Shown piece after piece: positions 17,346-26,664 of a DNA stretch of 61,470 bases; within the stretch, counting starts at the first letter, position 1, and every line of letters begins with the position of its first letter. Both the position numbers and the translations under genes were made by a program. The stretch is from Verrucomicrobiales bacterium (GTDB lineage Bacteria; Verrucomicrobiota; Verrucomicrobiia; Limisphaerales; UBA11320), in assembly GCA_016793885.1 (NCBI GenBank), contig JAEUHE010000236.1, forward strand, positions 79,876-141,345, in the 5' to 3' direction. The notes under the pieces were generated by a model. The model saw only the letters and a program-made list of their open reading frames with translations, was not told the DNA's origin and did no database searches.

Positions 17346-18824
17346 GTGCGCTCGCCTTTAGTCTATCAGATCCAAGTCCGACCTTGGCTCCACCGGCTCA
17401 GCCGAGAGTTGGGGCGGCCAGCGACTCTCGCGGACCTGCCATTCGAGGCCCTGGATGCTTGGGCCCGACAGGGGGTCACGCATGTCTGGCCCATGGGGGT
17501 TTGGCCCATCGGGGTCCAGGCCCGCCAGCACGCGGTCCAGCTGGCGCAGTCAGGACGGTTGCCAGGCCATTCTGCCCAGGACCCTGTGGATGAGGTTTGT
17601 GGATCCCCTTATGCCGTGGCGGGCTATCACCCCGATGCCGGACTGGGAGGCGATGAGGCGTTGGACCAGCTTCGCGCTGCCCTGCGATCCCGGGGGCTCG
17701 GGTTGATCCTGGATTTTGTTCCCAACCATCTCGCTCTGGATCACCCCTGGGTGCGCGAGCACCCGGAATGGTTCGTTGGCTCGGCATCTCGCCGGGCGGA
17801 GACGTTTCGCACGGGCTCGGGAGCGCGGCAGCGCTGGATCGCTCATGGCAAGGATCCGTTCTTCCCGGCCTGGACTGACACGGCTCAGCTGGACTGGCGG
17901 TTGCAGGCGGTTCACGAAGCGATGTTGCGGGAGCTGTTCGCCGTGGCAGAGCGATGCGACGGGATACGTGCAGACATGGCGATGCTCCTTCTCCCGGAGG
18001 TCTTCGAAAAACAGTGGGAAGCCTGGCCTGCCGCTTCCGGCGGGCGAGCCGAGGGAAGCTTCTGGTCCCATGCGATCGCGGCGATCAAGAGCCGACATCC
18101 GCGGTTCCTGACCCTGGCCGAAGCGTATTGGGATCTGGAGCCAACCCTGCTGGACCAAGGCTTCGATTACGCCTACGACAAGCGATTTTATGATCATTTG
18201 ATTGCGCGTCGACCCGCAGACCTCCGCGCTCATCTCTCGCAGTCAACGGCGGCACTCTGGAGCCGCGGAGCGCGTTTCCTGGAGAACCACGATGAGGTTA
18301 GGGTTGCGTCCTTGGCGTCCCAGATGGAGCACCGCTCATGGGCTGCCTTGCTGCTGGCGTTGCCTGGGCTTCGGCTGGTTCATGAAGGTCAATGGGACGG
18401 ACTGCGCGGGCGGGCTGATATTCGCACGCTTCGCAGGCGGGTGGAGCCCATCGATGGATCCCTGCGCCAGTCCTATCACTTTCTGAGTCGCTCAGTGCGT
18501 GAGCTTGGCGATTGGGTGGAGGTTCCGCAATTGCTGGTGCCCCAGCCGGCTTGGCCGGGAAACCCAAGTCATGATGGGTTCGTGGGCTGGATGGGGCGTC
18601 GGGGAGGGGCCAGCCCGTTTCTGGTGGTAGCCAACCTCGCGAACCATGAGGCACAGTGTGTGTTCCGGCTGCCGGAGACTTTTGGAGCCGTGGCCCACGC
18701 CTGGGTGGATCTGTTGTCAGGCCAAGAATTCTCAACTGGTTTTGGTGAGAGTGGAGGCCGGGTGCTTTCTTTGGCCTTCTCACCGCATCGTTGCGCGTGG
18801 TTGGTGCCAGGTAAGATGGGGTAG
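17346..18824 (+). CDS. GH13-family alpha-amylase-like glycoside hydrolase
   Basis: A 492-residue protein with a GTG start 6 bases after the upstream stop. It opens YQIQVRPWLH, and all four conserved GH13 regions are present: DFVPNH (D123), GIRADM with the probable nucleophile D210, LAEAYW with the probable acid/base E259, and LENHDE with D316. There is no signal peptide, so it is probably cytoplasmic and acts on alpha-glucans or alpha-glucosides such as storage glycogen or trehalose-type sugars. It is shorter than most alpha-amylases and has only a compact C-terminal beta-domain (after about 400). Its stop codon lies within the left end of RepC copy 1. The exact specificity cannot be told. 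Confidence 0.85.
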   Translation: MRSPLVYQIQVRPWLHRLSRELGRPATLADLPFEALDAWARQGVTHVWPMGVWPIGVQARQHAVQLAQSGRLPGHSAQDPVDEVCGSPYAVAGYHPDAGLGGDEALDQLRAALRSRGLGLILDFVPNHLALDHPWVREHPEWFVGSASRRAETFRTGSGARQRWIAHGKDPFFPAWTDTAQLDWRLQAVHEAMLRELFAVAERCDGIRADMAMLLLPEVFEKQWEAWPAASGGRAEGSFWSHAIAAIKSRHPRFLTLAEAYWDLEPTLLDQGFDYAYDKRFYDHLIARRPADLRAHLSQSTAALWSRGARFLENHDEVRVASLASQMEHRSWAALLLALPGLRLVHEGQWDGLRGRADIRTLRRRVEPIDGSLRQSYHFLSRSVRELGDWVEVPQLLVPQPAWPGNPSHDGFVGWMGRRGGASPFLVVANLANHEAQCVFRLPETFGAVAHAWVDLLSGQEFSTGFGESGGRVLSLAFSPHRCAWLVPGKMG

Positions 18825-19032
18825 GGCGAAACTCCGCTCGAGCCCATGAATGCCCCAGGTTCGGGACAACAAAGGGGCAACGCCGCTAGGGCCGAGAGGG
18901 GATCGTCGCCGAGTTGGCTCTCCACGACGCAGCTTCCATCAGCTTCGACGACAGAGGGCTCATCAGGGCTCGACGGAAAACGGAACTATAAGCTTGATCG
19001 GATCGATCTTCGATCAAGTCTCTCCCTACCCC
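18818..19032 (+). repeat. RepC copy 1, terminal inverted repeats GGTAGGGCGAAACT
   Basis: GGGGTAGGGCGAAAC at 18818 is mirrored by GTCTCTCCCTACCCC ending at 19032 (13 of 15 matches). The left end matches RepC copy 2 (57341) through AAACTC and GAGCCC. A CTTGATCG/CGATCAAG hairpin lies at 18993-19018, and GGAACTATAAGC (18981) recurs inverted in the gap near 42814. It provides the stop codon region of the upstream gene. Confidence 0.65.
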
Positions 19033-19102
19033 GTATCGACGCGCGCTTCCGTGGCGGGGCTCCGAAAATCCGCTGGCAGCAGCGCGGGGTTCCCGGCACA
19101 GT

Positions 19103-19915
19103 ATGCCCGTTATGAATTGGCCAGCTGACTATCACATGCATACACCGCTTTGCCACCATGCCGTTGGCGAACCGGTGGAGCTCGCGAAACATGCGCTCTC
19201 CGTCGGCCTGAGCGAGATTGGGTTTTCTGAGCACAGTCCCATGCCCAGGGATGATTTTGACGACTGGCGGCTGCTCGAACGCGATTTTGATCGCTACCTG
19301 CTGAGCGTGGAACGTGCCCAGAAGGAGTTCCCTCAACTGAAGATCAAGATTGGGCTGGAAGTTGACTACCTACCCGGGCATGAGGACTGGATCAGGCAGT
19401 TGGCGAACCGCTATCCCTGGGACTACTTCATTGGCTCTGTTCACTATGTGTCCGACTCGTGGGACATCGATAATCCCAAGAAGCTTCACGAGTGGAAGAA
19501 GCGAGATCCGTGGGAGGTTTGGTCGCTGTATTTTGAGCGACTCACGATGGCCGCCAAATCCGGTCTGTTTGAAATCATTGGGCATGCCGACTTACCCAAG
19601 AAGTTCTGTTTCCGGCCAACCCAGGATTGCACCCCTTTGTTTCGAAGCTTTCTCGAAGCGGTGAAACGGCACGACATCGCCATCGAGCTTAACACCGCTG
19701 GTTTGCGCAAGGATTGCCAAGAGATCTATCCCAGCCCTGCGTTTGTGAAGCTGGCGGCGGAGGCCGGAGTTCCGATCACGTTCGGATCCGACGCCCACGC
19801 GCCTACGGAGGTGGGGGCGGACTTTAATCGGGCTCGCGACTTAGCCTTGGGAGCGGGATATCGACAAACCTGCCGGTTCACTCGTCGTCAGCGAGAGTTT
19901 ATTCCCCTGGAATGA
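19103..19915 (+). CDS. Histidinol-phosphatase-type PHP-family phosphoesterase
   Basis: A 270-residue PHP-fold protein. The metal-binding N-terminus DYHMHTPLCHHA, GFSEHSP, GLEVDY, GSVHYV, GHADLPKKF and the terminal GSDAHAP are all present, covering the histidine and aspartate ligands of the trinuclear metal centre. It fits the HisK/HisJ-type histidinol-phosphatases that convert histidinol phosphate to histidinol, though no other his gene is nearby. ATG at 19103 is used; ATG at 19112 also works. It overlaps the next gene by 4 bases (ATGA), implying translational coupling with the gamma-glutamyltransferase. Confidence 0.85.
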   Translation: MPVMNWPADYHMHTPLCHHAVGEPVELAKHALSVGLSEIGFSEHSPMPRDDFDDWRLLERDFDRYLLSVERAQKEFPQLKIKIGLEVDYLPGHEDWIRQLANRYPWDYFIGSVHYVSDSWDIDNPKKLHEWKKRDPWEVWSLYFERLTMAAKSGLFEIIGHADLPKKFCFRPTQDCTPLFRSFLEAVKRHDIAIELNTAGLRKDCQEIYPSPAFVKLAAEAGVPITFGSDAHAPTEVGADFNRARDLALGAGYRQTCRFTRRQREFIPLE

Positions 19916-21633
19916 AACCTTCTCGCTCACACGCTGGTGGAGTTGGGTGTTTCGCTCTGACGGTCGCGCTGCTGCTGGTGTTCCAGGGTTCGGCCGACGC
20001 AGCCAGCGCCGACCAGTCCGGTGGGGCGGGAGCCCGCGTTGGCGCGATTGCCACGGTTCATCCGGTGGCCACGGCGGTGGCCCAGCGGATCATGAGGGAA
20101 GGGGGGAATGCGGTGGATGGCGCGGTGGCGGCAGCGCTCACTCTGGGTGTGGTGGACGGGCATAACTCGGGTATTGGCGGTGGGTGCTTTCTGCTGCTTC
20201 GGACTGCCCGAGGCCGGGTGGTGGCTCTGGACGGCCGGGAGACCGCTCCTCAGCGTGCTCATCGAGACTTGTTTCTCAAGGATGGCAAAGCAGTCCCTCA
20301 GCTCAGTCAGACCGGCCCCTTGGCGGTAGGAGTGCCTGGGGCGTTGGCGGTGTATGATCGAGCGGTTCGCCAGTATGGCCGACTTCCTTTCTCCAAGCAC
20401 CTAGAAGCCGCGGCCGAGGTGGCCGAGAAGGGCTTTACGGTTCAGCGATCTTATGCCCTCCGTCTGCGCGATGTTCTGGGCGATATTCAGGCGGATCCGG
20501 GAAGCCGTGACATTTTGCTTCGTTCTTCGGGGGAGCCGATCCAGGCGCTGGAGTGGCTTCGTCAGCCTGATCTCGCCCACAGCTACCGGCAGATCGGCAG
20601 CCAGGGATCTCGCTGGTTTTATCGCGGAGACTATGCACGTCGGGTTGACGTCTGGATGGCGGAGCACGGGGGGATTCTGACCGCCCAGGACTTGGCAGGC
20701 TATCGCCTGAAGTCGAGAGAACCCCTGCGGACCACCTATCGCGGATATGAGATTGTTGGTTTTCCGCCGCCGAGCTCCGGTGGCGTTCATGTCGGCCAGA
20801 TTCTGAACATCCTCGAGCACCTGGATCTGCGGGGCAAACCCCGCGAGTCAGCGGAGTGGATTCATGCGGTCGCTGAAGCGATGAAATTGGCCTTTGCCGA
20901 TCGCGCATTTTGGCTGGGAGACCCGGACTTCGCCAAGGTGCCTCGGGGGTTGATTGACAAGGGATATGCTGCCGCTCTGGCTCGTCGGGTCCGGATGGAT
21001 CGGACGACTGTCGTGGAGGGGCATGGCACGCCTCCTCGGGCATCGGACAACCTGTTTAGCCGGCACACCACGCATCTTGCGACTGCGGATGCAGAAGGAA
21101 ATTGGGTGGCCTTAACCGCGACCATCAACACCTCCTTTGGCGCCAAGCTCGTCGTCCCGGGGACGGGGATATTCCTCAACAACCAGATGGATGACTTCGT
21201 GGCCGCTCCGGGGGAAAAGAATTTCTTTGGGTTGGTTGGAGGCGAGGCCAATGCGGTTGCGGCCCGGAAGCGCCCGCTTTCGAGCATGAGTCCAACACTC
21301 GTTATGAAGAACGGTCAGCCGATTCTTTCCGTGGGGGCGGCCGGCGGTCCTACGATCATCAGTCAAGCCGTGCTGGCCATTTTGGGGGTCATTGATTTCG
21401 GCCTCCCAGTCCAGGATTCGCTCAAGGCCGTTCGTTTCCACCATCAGTGGAGCCCGGACCGCTTGCAGTTGGAGCGCGGTGCCGGTCCGGCAGTGGTCGA
21501 ACAACTAAAAGCCATGGGACATGTGGTTCAGCTGGTCGATTCGCTGGGCGCTTGCCAAGCCATCGGGCTCGGAGAGATGGGATTTACAGCGGAGCATGAT
21601 CCTCGGGTGGAAGGTCGAGCTGAGGTTTGGTGA
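19912..21633 (+). CDS. ggt: Gamma-glutamyltransferase
   Basis: A 573-residue Ntn-hydrolase precursor with a signal peptide (about residues 12-30). The self-cleavage and catalytic threonine is in HTTHLATADAEG (T386 by comparison with the E. coli enzyme motif TTHYSV). Upstream hallmarks such as GGNAVDGAVAAALTLGV, GIGGGCFLL, DGRETAP and GVPGALAVY are present. FLNNQMDDF and the glycine-rich GAAGGPTIISQ of the small subunit are also seen. It hydrolyses or transfers gamma-glutamyl groups, for example from glutathione, in the periplasm. It starts within the stop of the PHP gene, and the size matches the family. Confidence 0.93.
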   Translation: MKPSRSHAGGVGCFALTVALLLVFQGSADAASADQSGGAGARVGAIATVHPVATAVAQRIMREGGNAVDGAVAAALTLGVVDGHNSGIGGGCFLLLRTARGRVVALDGRETAPQRAHRDLFLKDGKAVPQLSQTGPLAVGVPGALAVYDRAVRQYGRLPFSKHLEAAAEVAEKGFTVQRSYALRLRDVLGDIQADPGSRDILLRSSGEPIQALEWLRQPDLAHSYRQIGSQGSRWFYRGDYARRVDVWMAEHGGILTAQDLAGYRLKSREPLRTTYRGYEIVGFPPPSSGGVHVGQILNILEHLDLRGKPRESAEWIHAVAEAMKLAFADRAFWLGDPDFAKVPRGLIDKGYAAALARRVRMDRTTVVEGHGTPPRASDNLFSRHTTHLATADAEGNWVALTATINTSFGAKLVVPGTGIFLNNQMDDFVAAPGEKNFFGLVGGEANAVAARKRPLSSMSPTLVMKNGQPILSVGAAGGPTIISQAVLAILGVIDFGLPVQDSLKAVRFHHQWSPDRLQLERGAGPAVVEQLKAMGHVVQLVDSLGACQAIGLGEMGFTAEHDPRVEGRAEVW

Positions 21634-21707
21634 GCCGGCCATGGTCATGGGCGAACTGCCGGTGTCGGAGGGCTTGTCATCTGGGAACCTTGGCCTATCC
21701 TTGGCCC

Positions 21708-22415
21708 ATGGATTTCGCGGATAAGCTCCATTCCATTCGGCAAAAGATAGCTGCGGCCTGCCTTCGGGCGGGGCGTGAGGAGTCGTCCGTGACCTTGCTG
21801 GCGGTCAGCAAGGGCCATCCAGCGGAAAGCATTGCCGAAGCCGTTCGATGCGGGCAGCTGGATTTTGGCGAGAGCAAGATCCAGGAGGCGAAGATCAAGA
21901 TTCCCCTGAGTCCAGGCGCGGCGCGATGGCACATGATTGGGCACCTGCAGACCAACAAGGTTCGCGATGCGGTTCATCTCTTTGGGATGATTCAAAGCGT
22001 GGATAGCTTGCGGCTGGCCGAAGAGATTCAAAAGGCTGCGGATCGATCTGCGAAGACAGTTAAGATTTTGCTCGAGGTGAATGTGGCGGGGGAATCCACC
22101 AAGTTTGGTTACACTCCCGGCGCGGCGGTGGCCGAGATTGCCGCCATCAATGCCTTCCCTCGCCTGGAGATTTACGGTTTGATGGCGATCGCTCCCTGGA
22201 CGCCTACTCCGGAGCGGGTGCGGCCTGCTTTTCGCAAGCTGCGTGAGGTCAAGGAACGTTGTGAGCAGGTATTGGGAGCACCCTTGCCGACCTTGAGCAT
22301 GGGCATGAGCAATGACTTTGAGATCGCCATCGAGGAGGGGTCGACCCTGGTTCGCGTGGGGACGGCCTTGTTTGGGGAGCGGAGCTATGCTCAAGCGCGG
22401 GTCGAGGTGGACTGA
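21708..22415 (+). CDS. YggS/PLPBP-family PLP homeostasis protein
   Basis: About 235 residues from the ATG at 21708; an upstream in-frame start at 21627 would overlap ggt and adds an unrelated leader. The PLP-binding lysine lies in LLAVSKGHP, followed by FGESKIQEA, WHMIGHLQTNKV, SVDSL, LLEVNVAGESTKFG, the GLMAI segment and SMGMSNDFEIAIEEGSTLVR. These are the standard landmarks of the family, which keeps pyridoxal phosphate pools balanced. Catalytic activity is not known. It is on the same strand as ggt with about 75 bases between. Confidence 0.93.
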   Translation: MDFADKLHSIRQKIAAACLRAGREESSVTLLAVSKGHPAESIAEAVRCGQLDFGESKIQEAKIKIPLSPGAARWHMIGHLQTNKVRDAVHLFGMIQSVDSLRLAEEIQKAADRSAKTVKILLEVNVAGESTKFGYTPGAAVAEIAAINAFPRLEIYGLMAIAPWTPTPERVRPAFRKLREVKERCEQVLGAPLPTLSMGMSNDFEIAIEEGSTLVRVGTALFGERSYAQARVEVD

Positions 22416-22547
22416 GACTCTTTGCTGCAAGATCGAACTCAAGCGCCTGATGAAAACGTCGATCCATTCTTTGTGCAACTGGGGTTCGCAACAACGCCTC
22501 CCTAGAAACTCAAAAACTGACTGAGAACAGACCCGAGATTGACTGCC

Positions 22548-22850
22548 GTGACCGCGGAACTTTTCAAATCTGAAATCGATGAAGCCCTCAAGGCCTACGA
22601 CAAGTTCATCGTCTGTCTCAACAAAACCCCTGACGAGTGTGAAGCCTCGCTGTATTCACTGATGGAGAAGGCGATCAAGGCCTACGACAACCGGGGACCG
22701 ACACTGCGACATGGAATCGCGCTCGACAAGCAGGTGACCATCATCCTGAGTCAGACCGAGAACGAGCGCCCCCTCTGTGGTATCTATTTCAATCTGCATT
22801 CCCCCTATCAGAAGCGCTCTTTGGCTAAGGTAGGGAAGGGTGAGGACTAG
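22548..22850 (+). CDS. Conserved-looking hypothetical protein, about 100 residues
   Basis: About 100 residues from a GTG at 22548 (TTG at 22539 is possible). The sequence (MTAELFKSEIDEALKAYDKF...) is alpha-helical at the start, with DECEASLYSLMEKAIKAYD, and ends with a beta-rich half, ERPLCGIYFNLHSPY. No signal peptide or membrane segment. No family is recognised; composition and position between two well-defined genes suggest it is real. It is followed by RepB copy 2. Confidence 0.6.
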   Translation: MTAELFKSEIDEALKAYDKFIVCLNKTPDECEASLYSLMEKAIKAYDNRGPTLRHGIALDKQVTIILSQTENERPLCGIYFNLHSPYQKRSLAKVGKGED

Positions 22851-22874
22851 TTCGCGCTCGTCTCCACCCTCCTT

Positions 22875-23186
22875 TGTATGGAGTTCCGCTTTCAAGCGGA
22901 TCGGGCAGCGAGAGTGGATCGCAACTGCCCCTGAACCGAGAAGCGGGAACCAGGTGAATTGGCCCACGGATCACGCGGATCACACGGATGGGACCCGGAT
23001 TCCGGTGAGGCGAGTTTGTTCTGACCAGGCTGTCAGTCGGCTTGGGTCTCATCCGTGTGTTCTGTGTGTTCCGCGGGCAGAAACTCAGGTTCTGGCCAGT
23101 TTTGTTGGCTTACGGGCATGGGTTGCGAGTTCCTGCCTTAACCGCTGAACGCACGCCGCCCCCACTGAAGTGGGAACTCCGTACAC
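22875..23186. repeat. RepB copy 2 (about 310 bp between GTAnGGAGTTCC ends)
   Basis: TGTATGGAGTTCCGCTTT (22875-22892) is mirrored by GGAACTCCGTACA (23173-23185). The right end continues CACGGGATCGAG, close to the CACGGGAGCGAC that follows the right end of RepB copy 1. The interior contains short GGATCACACGGATGG-type runs but no gene. It occupies most of the gap before purM. Confidence 0.6.
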
Positions 23187-23317
23187 GGGATCGAGCCTCG
23201 TCCCGAATTTATCGACCTCTCCCCCAGCGGGAGACCCACCTCCCGCTCTCCCAATTCTTCTCGACAGTCGGGGGGCGGCTTCCAATACTTCGCCGGCCGT
23301 TCGCAGTAGATATTTCC

Positions 23318-24373
23318 ATGAAGCAAAAAGCTTACGCAGCCGCTGGTGTTGATATTGATTTAGGGAATCGTGTTAAGGCGACTCTCCCCCAACTACTTGC
23401 CTCGACTCACCGACGTGAGGTCCTGGGTAAAGTGGGGGGATTCGGAGGCCTCTTTGCACTCGACGTAAAGAAGTATCGCCAGCCGGTGCTGGTCTCGAGC
23501 GTCGATGGGGTAGGGACCAAGCTCAAACTGGCGTTTGCCATGGATCGCCACGACACCATTGGGCAGGACCTGGTCAACCATTGCGTCAACGACATCGCGG
23601 TCCTGGGCGCCGAGCCCTTGTTCTTCCTGGACTATCTGGGCACTGGGAAGCTGGAGCCCCATGTCTTCAAGGAGATCCTCAAGGGGTTCGCCAAGGCCTG
23701 TTCGGAAAACAACTGTGCCCTGGTGGGAGGGGAGACGGCTCAAATGCCCGGATTCTACCAGGCCGGCGAGTACGACCTCAGCGGGACGATCGTCGGGGTG
23801 GTGGAAAAGTCTCGCATGTTGGATGGAGCCAAGCAGATCAAGCGTGGGGATGTCGTGATCGGGATCGAGGCGAGTGGGCTGCACACGAATGGCTATTCGC
23901 TGGCGCGCAAGATTTTCTTTGAAACTCTGAAGATGAAGCCGACGACCCGTGTGCCTGAATTCAAGGGCACCCTCGGGGACGAGCTGCTCAAGGTGCATGT
24001 CTCCTACGGCCCTTTGGTTCAGACTCTCGTCAAGCGCTTCAATCGTCCGGGGAAGGGTAACATCATCCGCGGGCTGGCGCATATCACCGGAGGGGGCTTC
24101 GTGGATAACATCCCTCGCGTGCTGCCAAAAACCTGCGATGTGGTTATTCGCCGAGGGTCTTGGGAAATGCTGCCCATATTCCAGCTCATTTTGGAGCGTG
24201 GCCGGGTGCCGGAGGCTGAGCTGTATCAGGTCTTTAACATGGGGATCGGAATGACGGTAGTGGTGCCTGCCGATCAGGCGGATGCCGTTCTGCGCGCGAT
24301 CAAAGCAGGCAAACACCGTGCCTGGATCGTGGGAGAAGTGGTCAAGGGATCCGGTCTAGCCCGAGTGGAGTGA
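23318..24373 (+). CDS. purM: Phosphoribosylformylglycinamidine cyclo-ligase (AIR synthetase)
   Basis: 351 residues from the ATG at 23318; the longer in-frame start at 23042 would run through repeat DNA. Opens AYAAAGVDIDLGN and carries SSVDGVGTKLK, HCVNDIAVLGAEPLFFLDY, ALVGGETAQMPGFY, GIEASGLHTNGYSLAR, HITGGGFVDNIPR and QVFNMGIGM, the classic PurM signatures including the ATP-binding glycine motifs. It makes aminoimidazole ribotide in purine synthesis, in the cytoplasm. No other pur gene is adjacent, so it appears to be an isolated biosynthetic gene. Normal length for the family. Confidence 0.97.
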   Translation: MKQKAYAAAGVDIDLGNRVKATLPQLLASTHRREVLGKVGGFGGLFALDVKKYRQPVLVSSVDGVGTKLKLAFAMDRHDTIGQDLVNHCVNDIAVLGAEPLFFLDYLGTGKLEPHVFKEILKGFAKACSENNCALVGGETAQMPGFYQAGEYDLSGTIVGVVEKSRMLDGAKQIKRGDVVIGIEASGLHTNGYSLARKIFFETLKMKPTTRVPEFKGTLGDELLKVHVSYGPLVQTLVKRFNRPGKGNIIRGLAHITGGGFVDNIPRVLPKTCDVVIRRGSWEMLPIFQLILERGRVPEAELYQVFNMGIGMTVVVPADQADAVLRAIKAGKHRAWIVGEVVKGSGLARVE

Positions 24374-24426
24374 CTTTTCCATGAAGCCACAGGCGAACCT
24401 GAGCGGGCTGGGCTGACGTTGGCTTT

Positions 24427-25704
24427 ATGTCTCGACTCCCCTTCGAGTTGTTTTTGGCGCTGCGTTACCTGCGGCCCAAGCGCACCTCGGTTTCCATAAT
24501 AACCCTGATCTCCATTTTGGGAGTGATGTTGGGGGTGGCGGTGCTGATCGTGGTGATCGCCGTCATGAGCGGTTTCGATCGGGAATGGAGGAACAAGATC
24601 CTGGGGTTTAATGCCCACATGGAGATCATGAAGTCCCGCAGCATCGACACCATGACGGAGTGGCCGATGCTGCTGTCCTTGGTCACTAACGTGCCCCAGG
24701 TAAAAGCCGCAGCGCCGTCGGTGATCGGCAAGGTCCTGGCTCGTGTGACGTTGCCTTCGGGTGAAACACTCAACGATACGCCGGTCCTGCGCGGGGTGCA
24801 TCCTGGGTTGGAGCCCCAAGTGAGTCTTGTTCCCAGTCACATCGTGGAGGGGGCCTACGATGTGGAAGGCCGCGGGGCCTTGCTCGGACAGGATTTGGCG
24901 GCCAACCTCCATCTCAAAGTGGGCGATCGTTTCTCGGTCTATTCACCGGCCAACATCGATCGGCTGGAGCGCATTGCGCGGGAAAAAAAAGACGAGGTGA
25001 TCACCCCCGAGGAGCTCACCGTTCGCGGGATTTTCAATGTGGGCTTCGCGGACTTCAACGCGATGTTTGTCGTCACCTCGTTAGAGACAGCCCAGGACTT
25101 TTATGAATTGGGCAACTCGGTGCATGGAATCAATGTGGTGCTTCACGATCCTTTCCAAGCCCCCGCTGTGAAGGAGTATCTGCAGTCCACCTTCGGACCC
25201 GACTTTCGAGTGGTGACCTGGATGGAACGGTATTCTGAGCTGTTCAGCACCTTGGTTCTGGAGAAGAACATGATCTTCTTCCTCCTGTTCTTTATTGTGC
25301 TAGTCGCCGCCTTTGGCATCACGAGTTCGCTGATTACCTTTGTCGTTCAGAAGACCCGCGAAGTGGGGGTGCTGAAGGCCCTCGGGGCCACGCGCAGCCA
25401 AGTGGTGTGGATTTTCCTGAGCCAGGGCATCGTGGTGGGAGTGATTGGGGTATCCACCGGCCTGGTTTTGGGCCTGCTCACGCTTCGCTACCGCAACGAG
25501 TTTCTCGAATTCTTGAGCGAGCTAGCCGGACGGAATCTCCTGACGGCTTCGATCTACAAACTTTACGATTTGCCGTCGGAACTGGTCATGAGTGACCTGG
25601 TGATGATTTGTGGCGGCTCTTTGATCATCTGCACCTTGGCGGGGGCTATTCCTGCCTGGAGCGCGGGGCGTCTTAAACCGGTGGAGGCGTTGCGTCATGA
25701 GTGA
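24427..25704 (+). CDS. Lipoprotein-releasing ABC transporter permease (LolC/LolE family)
   Basis: A 425-residue FtsX/MacB-type permease. A first helix (about residues 22-45, IITLISILGVMLGVAVLIVV) precedes a large periplasmic domain (about 50-275) and three C-terminal helices (about 280-310, 330-360, 385-415). Between them is the conserved KTREVGVLKALGATRSQVVWIF coupling region. In the Lol system this inner-membrane complex moves lipoproteins to the outer membrane. The gene overlaps the following ATPase by 8 bases, so it is translationally coupled. Only one permease gene is present, so it may work as a homodimer (LolF-type). Confidence 0.9.
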   Translation: MSRLPFELFLALRYLRPKRTSVSIITLISILGVMLGVAVLIVVIAVMSGFDREWRNKILGFNAHMEIMKSRSIDTMTEWPMLLSLVTNVPQVKAAAPSVIGKVLARVTLPSGETLNDTPVLRGVHPGLEPQVSLVPSHIVEGAYDVEGRGALLGQDLAANLHLKVGDRFSVYSPANIDRLERIAREKKDEVITPEELTVRGIFNVGFADFNAMFVVTSLETAQDFYELGNSVHGINVVLHDPFQAPAVKEYLQSTFGPDFRVVTWMERYSELFSTLVLEKNMIFFLLFFIVLVAAFGITSSLITFVVQKTREVGVLKALGATRSQVVWIFLSQGIVVGVIGVSTGLVLGLLTLRYRNEFLEFLSELAGRNLLTASIYKLYDLPSELVMSDLVMICGGSLIICTLAGAIPAWSAGRLKPVEALRHE

Positions 25705-26401
25705 TCGCCAGCCGGTAATCCGCGCGCGCGACCTTGTGAAGTCCTATCGGATGGGCAAGCGGGAGATCCAGGTCTTGCGTGGGATCAGCCTGGAGGCCTT
25801 CCACGGCGACTTCGTGGCCTTGCGTGGCTCCTCGGGGGCCGGCAAAAGCACGCTGCTTCATCTGCTGGGCGCCTTGGACACTGCCGATCAAGGAAGCATC
25901 CAATTGGATGGACGCGAGCTGGCCGCCGCCTCGGCGGCGGACCTGGCACGCATTCGAAACCAGCAGGTGGGGTTTGTCTTTCAGGCCTATCATCTGCTGC
26001 CCGAGTTGGATGCCTTGGAGAATGTATGCCTGCCCGCCAGAATCGGACGGCGGCTGCCCGCCGGCGTGGAGGAGCGTGGCCGGGAACTCCTTCGGCGTGT
26101 GGGGCTCGCTGAACGCATGGAGCATCGACCCTACGAGCTCTCCGGCGGCGAGCAGCAGCGGGTGGCGATCGCTCGTGCGCTCATCAACCAGCCGGTGCTG
26201 TTGCTAGCGGATGAGCCGACCGGGAATCTGGACTCCCAAACCGGGCAGGGGATCATCGACCTGCTGGTCCAGCTCCAGTCGGAGCAGCGCAGCACGCTGA
26301 TCATGGCCACCCACGACGCAGCGATTGCCCGCCGAGCTCCGCGCGTGTATCAGCTGGCGGACGGGCGGATCGACGGTTCGTCCGAGCCGCCCCTCAGTTG
26401 A
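25697..26401 (+). CDS. lolD: Lipoprotein-releasing ABC transporter ATPase (LolD type)
   Basis: A 234-residue ABC ATPase. Walker A GSSGAGKSTLLH, Q-loop FVFQAYHLLPEL, signature LSGGEQQRVAIARAL, Walker B VLLLADEPTGNLDS and the H-loop ATHD are all intact. It belongs to the LolD/MacB-like group and pairs with the overlapping permease gene just upstream. It powers transfer of lipoproteins, or possibly another envelope substrate, from the inner membrane. Its start ATG lies within the permease reading frame. A short GATCA tandem (26405-26423) follows the stop. Confidence 0.92.
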   Translation: MSDRQPVIRARDLVKSYRMGKREIQVLRGISLEAFHGDFVALRGSSGAGKSTLLHLLGALDTADQGSIQLDGRELAAASAADLARIRNQQVGFVFQAYHLLPELDALENVCLPARIGRRLPAGVEERGRELLRRVGLAERMEHRPYELSGGEQQRVAIARALINQPVLLLADEPTGNLDSQTGQGIIDLLVQLQSEQRSTLIMATHDAAIARRAPRVYQLADGRIDGSSEPPLS

Positions 26402-26664
26402 CCTGATCAGATCAGATCAGATCGGTCCTTCCCGGCCCTACTTACTCTGGCACGTGGTTGCGCTGGTTAGCCTGGGGGATAATTCCCACCCGGTTTCGCG
26501 GTTGGTAGTCGCTTGGGAGTATTCACCCAGAGCGAGCTTGGAGGAGAGCAATCTATCTCTGATTGTGGGCCTGATTGGGCGACTTTTTGACATACCCCCC
26601 TAGGCAAAACTCCTGGCATGACAACTGCGTAAGAAGGTGTTAGGTTGCGGCTAACAAAGACAGA

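Noticed and set aside
23042-23317. A longer purM start at 23042
   Set aside because: The extra residues run through RepB sequence, and PurM proteins normally start at the AYAAAGVDI segment near 23318.
26405-26423. GATCA tandem after lolD
   Set aside because: Only four units of five bases; too short to assign a function.
26587-26592. TTGACA upstream of the coiled-coil gene
   Set aside because: No acceptable -10 box is found at the right spacing.
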